In this document: in pieces, positions 12,324 to 14,150 of the stretch
Position numbering within the stretch: the stretch's first letter is position 1
How the letters are laid out: each line of letters starts with the position of its first letter
Source of the DNA: Oscillospiraceae bacterium
GTDB taxonomy: Bacteria > Bacillota_A > Clostridia > Oscillospirales > Oscillospiraceae
Assembly (NCBI GenBank): GCA_017398105.1
Contig: JAFQHF010000029.1
Location: 1-14,150, forward strand
DNA length: 14,150 nt
Direction: 5' to 3'
The notes under the pieces: generated by a model
The model's input: only the letters and a program-made list of their open reading frames with translations
What the model was told of the DNA's origin: nothing
Databases searched by the model: none
Translations under genes and position numbers: made by a program

Positions 12324-13694
12324 ATGCAACGCGAACATCTTGGCAGCCGCCTGGGATTCATTCTCCTGAGCGCCGGCTGCGCAATCGGCGTGGGCAATGT
12401 GTGGAAATTCCCCTGGATGGCCGGACAGTACGGCGGCGGCGCCTTTGTCGTTGTCTATCTGCTGTTCCTGCTGATCTTGGGCGTTCCCGTTCTGACCATG
12501 GAATTTGCCATGGGCCGCGCCGCTCAGAAATCTCCCCTGAAAATGTATGAAGCACTGAAGCCCGGCTCCAAATGGGGCTGGCACGGCTATGCCTGTCTGC
12601 TGGGCAACCTCGTCCTGATGATGTTCTACACCACCGTAGCCGGCTGGATGCTGCAGTATTTTGTGGATACCGCCGCCGGTGTCTTTGAAGGCATGGATAC
12701 CGCTGCGGCTGAGGCCATGTTCCCCGCCATGCTGTCCAACCCCGTAAAGATGACGGTTTACATGGGCATTATCGTCTTCAGCGGCTTTACCATCATCTCT
12801 CTGGGTGTCCAGAAGGGCCTGGAGCGGGTTACCAAATGGATGATGATGGCCCTGATCCTGTTGATGTGGATTCTGGCAGCCAACTCCATGTTCCTGGAGG
12901 GCGGCGAAGAGGGTCTGAAGTTCTATCTGGTGCCCTCTCTGGAAAATATGCAGGAGCAAGGCATCCTGAATGTCTGCGTAGGCGCCATGAATCAGGCTTT
13001 CTTTACCCTGAGCCTGGGCATCGGTTCCATGGCGATCTTCGGCAGCTACATCGGCAAAGACCGTGCGCTGGCCGGTGAAGCCGTCCGGGTCTGCCTGCTG
13101 GATACCATGGTGGCCCTGTGCGCCGGTCTGATCATCTTTCCCGCCTGCTCTGCCTATGGCGTGGATGTGAAGAGCGGCCCTGCGCTGATCTTCATGACCC
13201 TGCCCAACGTCTTTAACCACATTCCCATGGGCCGTCTGTGGGGCAGCCTGTTCTTCGTATTCATGACCTTTGCCGCTTACTCCACCGTTCTGGCTGTGTT
13301 CGAGAACATCGTCTCCTGCGTCAGCGAGCTGACGGGCTGGAGCCGCAAAAAGACCTGTCTGGTCTGCTGCATCGGCATCTTCCTGCTGAGCCTGCCCTGT
13401 GTGCTGGGCTACAATGTCTGGAGCAATGTCCGCCCCATCGCCGGCCGGGACATTCTGGACAGCGAGGATTTCCTGGTGAGCAACCTGCTGCTGCCGCTGG
13501 GTTCCCTGTGCTTCGTGCTCTTCTGCACCACCCGCTACGGCTGGGGCTGGGACAAGTTCGTTGCCGAGGCCAACGAGGGCGTCGGCATGAAGGTGGCCAA
13601 CAGCAAGTTCATGCGGCTGTACATGACCTATGTCCTGCCCGCCATTGTCAGCGTGATCTTCATCGTAGGCCTGGTCAACTTCTTCCGCGTATAA
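12324..13694 (+). CDS. Neurotransmitter:sodium symporter (NSS/SNF) family transporter
   Basis: The 456-residue membrane protein belongs to the NSS family (LeuT, MhsT, Tyt1), which import amino acids with sodium. The first segment contains GCAIGVGNVWKFP (18-30), with Asn25 at the place of the LeuT sodium ligand Asn27, and PVLTMEFAMGR (55-65) follows, with Glu60 equivalent to LeuT Glu62. The unwound sixth segment has QAFFTLSLG (224-232; Thr228 corresponds to Thr254), and the eighth has FAAYST (316-321) at the second sodium site. About eleven segments are expected, as in MhsT, with a short C-terminus. LeuT Asn21 is replaced by Cys19. The substrate cannot be read from the sequence; a hydrophobic or aromatic amino acid is likely. 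GGAGG (12312-12316) precedes the ATG by seven bases. The gene is monocistronic. Confidence 0.95.
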   Translation: MQREHLGSRLGFILLSAGCAIGVGNVWKFPWMAGQYGGGAFVVVYLLFLLILGVPVLTMEFAMGRAAQKSPLKMYEALKPGSKWGWHGYACLLGNLVLMMFYTTVAGWMLQYFVDTAAGVFEGMDTAAAEAMFPAMLSNPVKMTVYMGIIVFSGFTIISLGVQKGLERVTKWMMMALILLMWILAANSMFLEGGEEGLKFYLVPSLENMQEQGILNVCVGAMNQAFFTLSLGIGSMAIFGSYIGKDRALAGEAVRVCLLDTMVALCAGLIIFPACSAYGVDVKSGPALIFMTLPNVFNHIPMGRLWGSLFFVFMTFAAYSTVLAVFENIVSCVSELTGWSRKKTCLVCCIGIFLLSLPCVLGYNVWSNVRPIAGRDILDSEDFLVSNLLLPLGSLCFVLFCTTRYGWGWDKFVAEANEGVGMKVANSKFMRLYMTYVLPAIVSVIFIVGLVNFFRV

Positions 13695-13700
13695 AAACCG

Positions 13701-13734
13701 CACCCCGGAAGCCAACGCTTTCGGGGTGTTTTTT
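13701..13734 (+). terminator. Intrinsic terminator after the sodium symporter gene
   Basis: A 12-bp stem (13701-13712 with 13717-13728, one G-T pair) with loop CAAC is followed by T6 at 13729-13734. It begins six bases after the stop codon. Confidence 0.94.
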
Positions 13735-13786
13735 CGGAAATTGTGCCGGAAATTATCGTTTATCGCACGAATACCGAAACGCTATT

Positions 13787-13924
13787 GTAGGGGCGGATTT
13801 TCAATCCGCCCTCAACGTAACGGCAATGGAATGATATCGATCTGTGCAAAAAACGTGGTTGCCAGGGTTGGCTTCACCGGGAATTGATCGATAGATTTCG
13901 GGCGGATTGGAAATCCGCCCCTAC
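13787..13924. repeat. REPIN-like inverted pair with outer arms (element F)
   Basis: Left unit at 13787-13811 (GTAG, stem GGGCGGATT, loop TTC) and right unit at 13900-13924 (loop GGA, then CTAC). The left flank 13755-13786 closely resembles the left flank of the element at 10962, with ATCGTTTATC beginning 32 bases before the head in both. On the right, CGATAAACG (13944-13952) mirrors CGTTTATCG (13757-13765). No gene is seen in 13695-14150. Confidence 0.85.
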
Positions 13925-13979
13925 GATTGGTTGATCCCTATGCCGATAAACGTTCATTTGCGAACAAACCGCAATACGC

Positions 13980-14009
13980 AAAACCGGGCACCTGCGGGTG
14001 CCCGGTTTT
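13980..14009. terminator. Bidirectional intrinsic terminator-like hairpin
   Basis: A perfect 13-bp stem, AAAACCGGGCACC (13980-13992) with GGTGCCCGGTTTT (13997-14009), has loop TGCG and symmetric A4/T4 ends. It could end a minus-strand transcript entering from the right or stop readthrough from the left. The T-run is short on both strands. Confidence 0.65.
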
Positions 14010-14042
14010 CCCAGACTGCCCTGAAAACAATTAGCAGAAGAG

Positions 14043-14106
14043 TACCCTTAAAGCATGCCAAAAGAGCTCAGCTCCCAACAGGAGCTGGGCTTGTGCTTTA
14101 TGGGTA
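14043..14106 (+). other. Long two-part hairpin, possible structured RNA
   Basis: TACCC (14043-14047) pairs with GGGTA (14102-14106), TAAAGCA (14049-14055) with TGCTTTA (14094-14100), and, after an asymmetric internal loop, 14065-14075 with 14081-14091 (11 bp, loop CAACA). The one wobble pair is T-G when read on the plus strand. No promoter or gene is seen next to it, and the window ends 44 bases later. It may be a small RNA, a leader, or the end of a repeat or mobile element. Confidence 0.4.
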
Positions 14107-14150
14107 AAAGTATTAGGAAGGGATAGGCTCCAAGGAAACAGAGAAGCCCA

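Noticed and set aside
12282..13715. 477-codon minus-strand frame opposite the sodium symporter
   Set aside because: The plus strand encodes an unmistakable NSS transporter with promoter, ribosome binding site and terminator; the antisense frame has none of these.
1309..13924. CRISPR array from the recurring palindromes
   Set aside because: The copies are spread over 12.6 kb between unrelated genes, alternate in orientation and have no regular spacers or cas genes.
13907..14107. 66-codon plus-strand frame at the right end
   Set aside because: It starts inside a repeat palindrome and runs through a terminator hairpin and the edge hairpin; no ribosome binding site or protein-like features.

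Overview
The window looks like chromosomal DNA from a Gram-positive Clostridia species, most likely an Oscillospirales-type (Ruminococcaceae/Oscillospiraceae) gut bacterium. The evidence is the moderately GC-rich coding DNA, strong AGGAGG ribosome binding sites, TTGACA/TATAAT promoters with 16-17 nt spacers, compact intrinsic terminators after most operons, and Firmicutes gene organisation (rpsB-tsf; infC-rpmI-rplT with an attenuator leader). This assignment is inferred from style and protein sequence; no database was searched.

Layout. 1-1269: 3' end of rpsB (S2), tsf (EF-Ts) and its terminator. 1491-2847: promoter, attenuator-like leader, infC (IF3, apparently starting at an ATC codon), rpmI (L35), rplT (L20) and terminator. 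3025-3885: RluA-family pseudouridine synthase. 3907-5169: promoter, FtsW/RodA (SEDS) peptidoglycan polymerase and terminator. 5420-9552, minus strand: a polyamine-type ABC import operon, potA, potB and a fused potC-potD gene, with its own promoter, a hairpin-rich leader and a terminator. 9722-10896, minus strand: a DUF362 protein with two 4Fe-4S motifs. 11138-12196: promoter, a leader containing a terminator, and a YitT-family membrane protein. 12260-13734: a neurotransmitter:sodium symporter family amino-acid transporter. 13735-14150: repeat element, a further hairpin terminator and a long unassigned hairpin structure at the window edge.

The genes are housekeeping or ordinary transport genes. 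Ribosome biogenesis and translation factors come first, then cell wall, then uptake of polyamines and amino acids.

The unusual layer lies between the genes. Every intergenic gap longer than about 200 bp (six of them) holds a pair of short perfect palindromes in inverted orientation, each carrying a GTAG tetranucleotide on its outer side, with a thirteenth unpaired copy in one gap. The stems vary with compensated base changes. This architecture matches REP/REPIN elements mobilised in trans by RAYT (Y1 HUH) transposases, known best from Gammaproteobacteria. It is the best candidate here for an under-described system. A second, distinct hairpin cluster sits in the potA leader.
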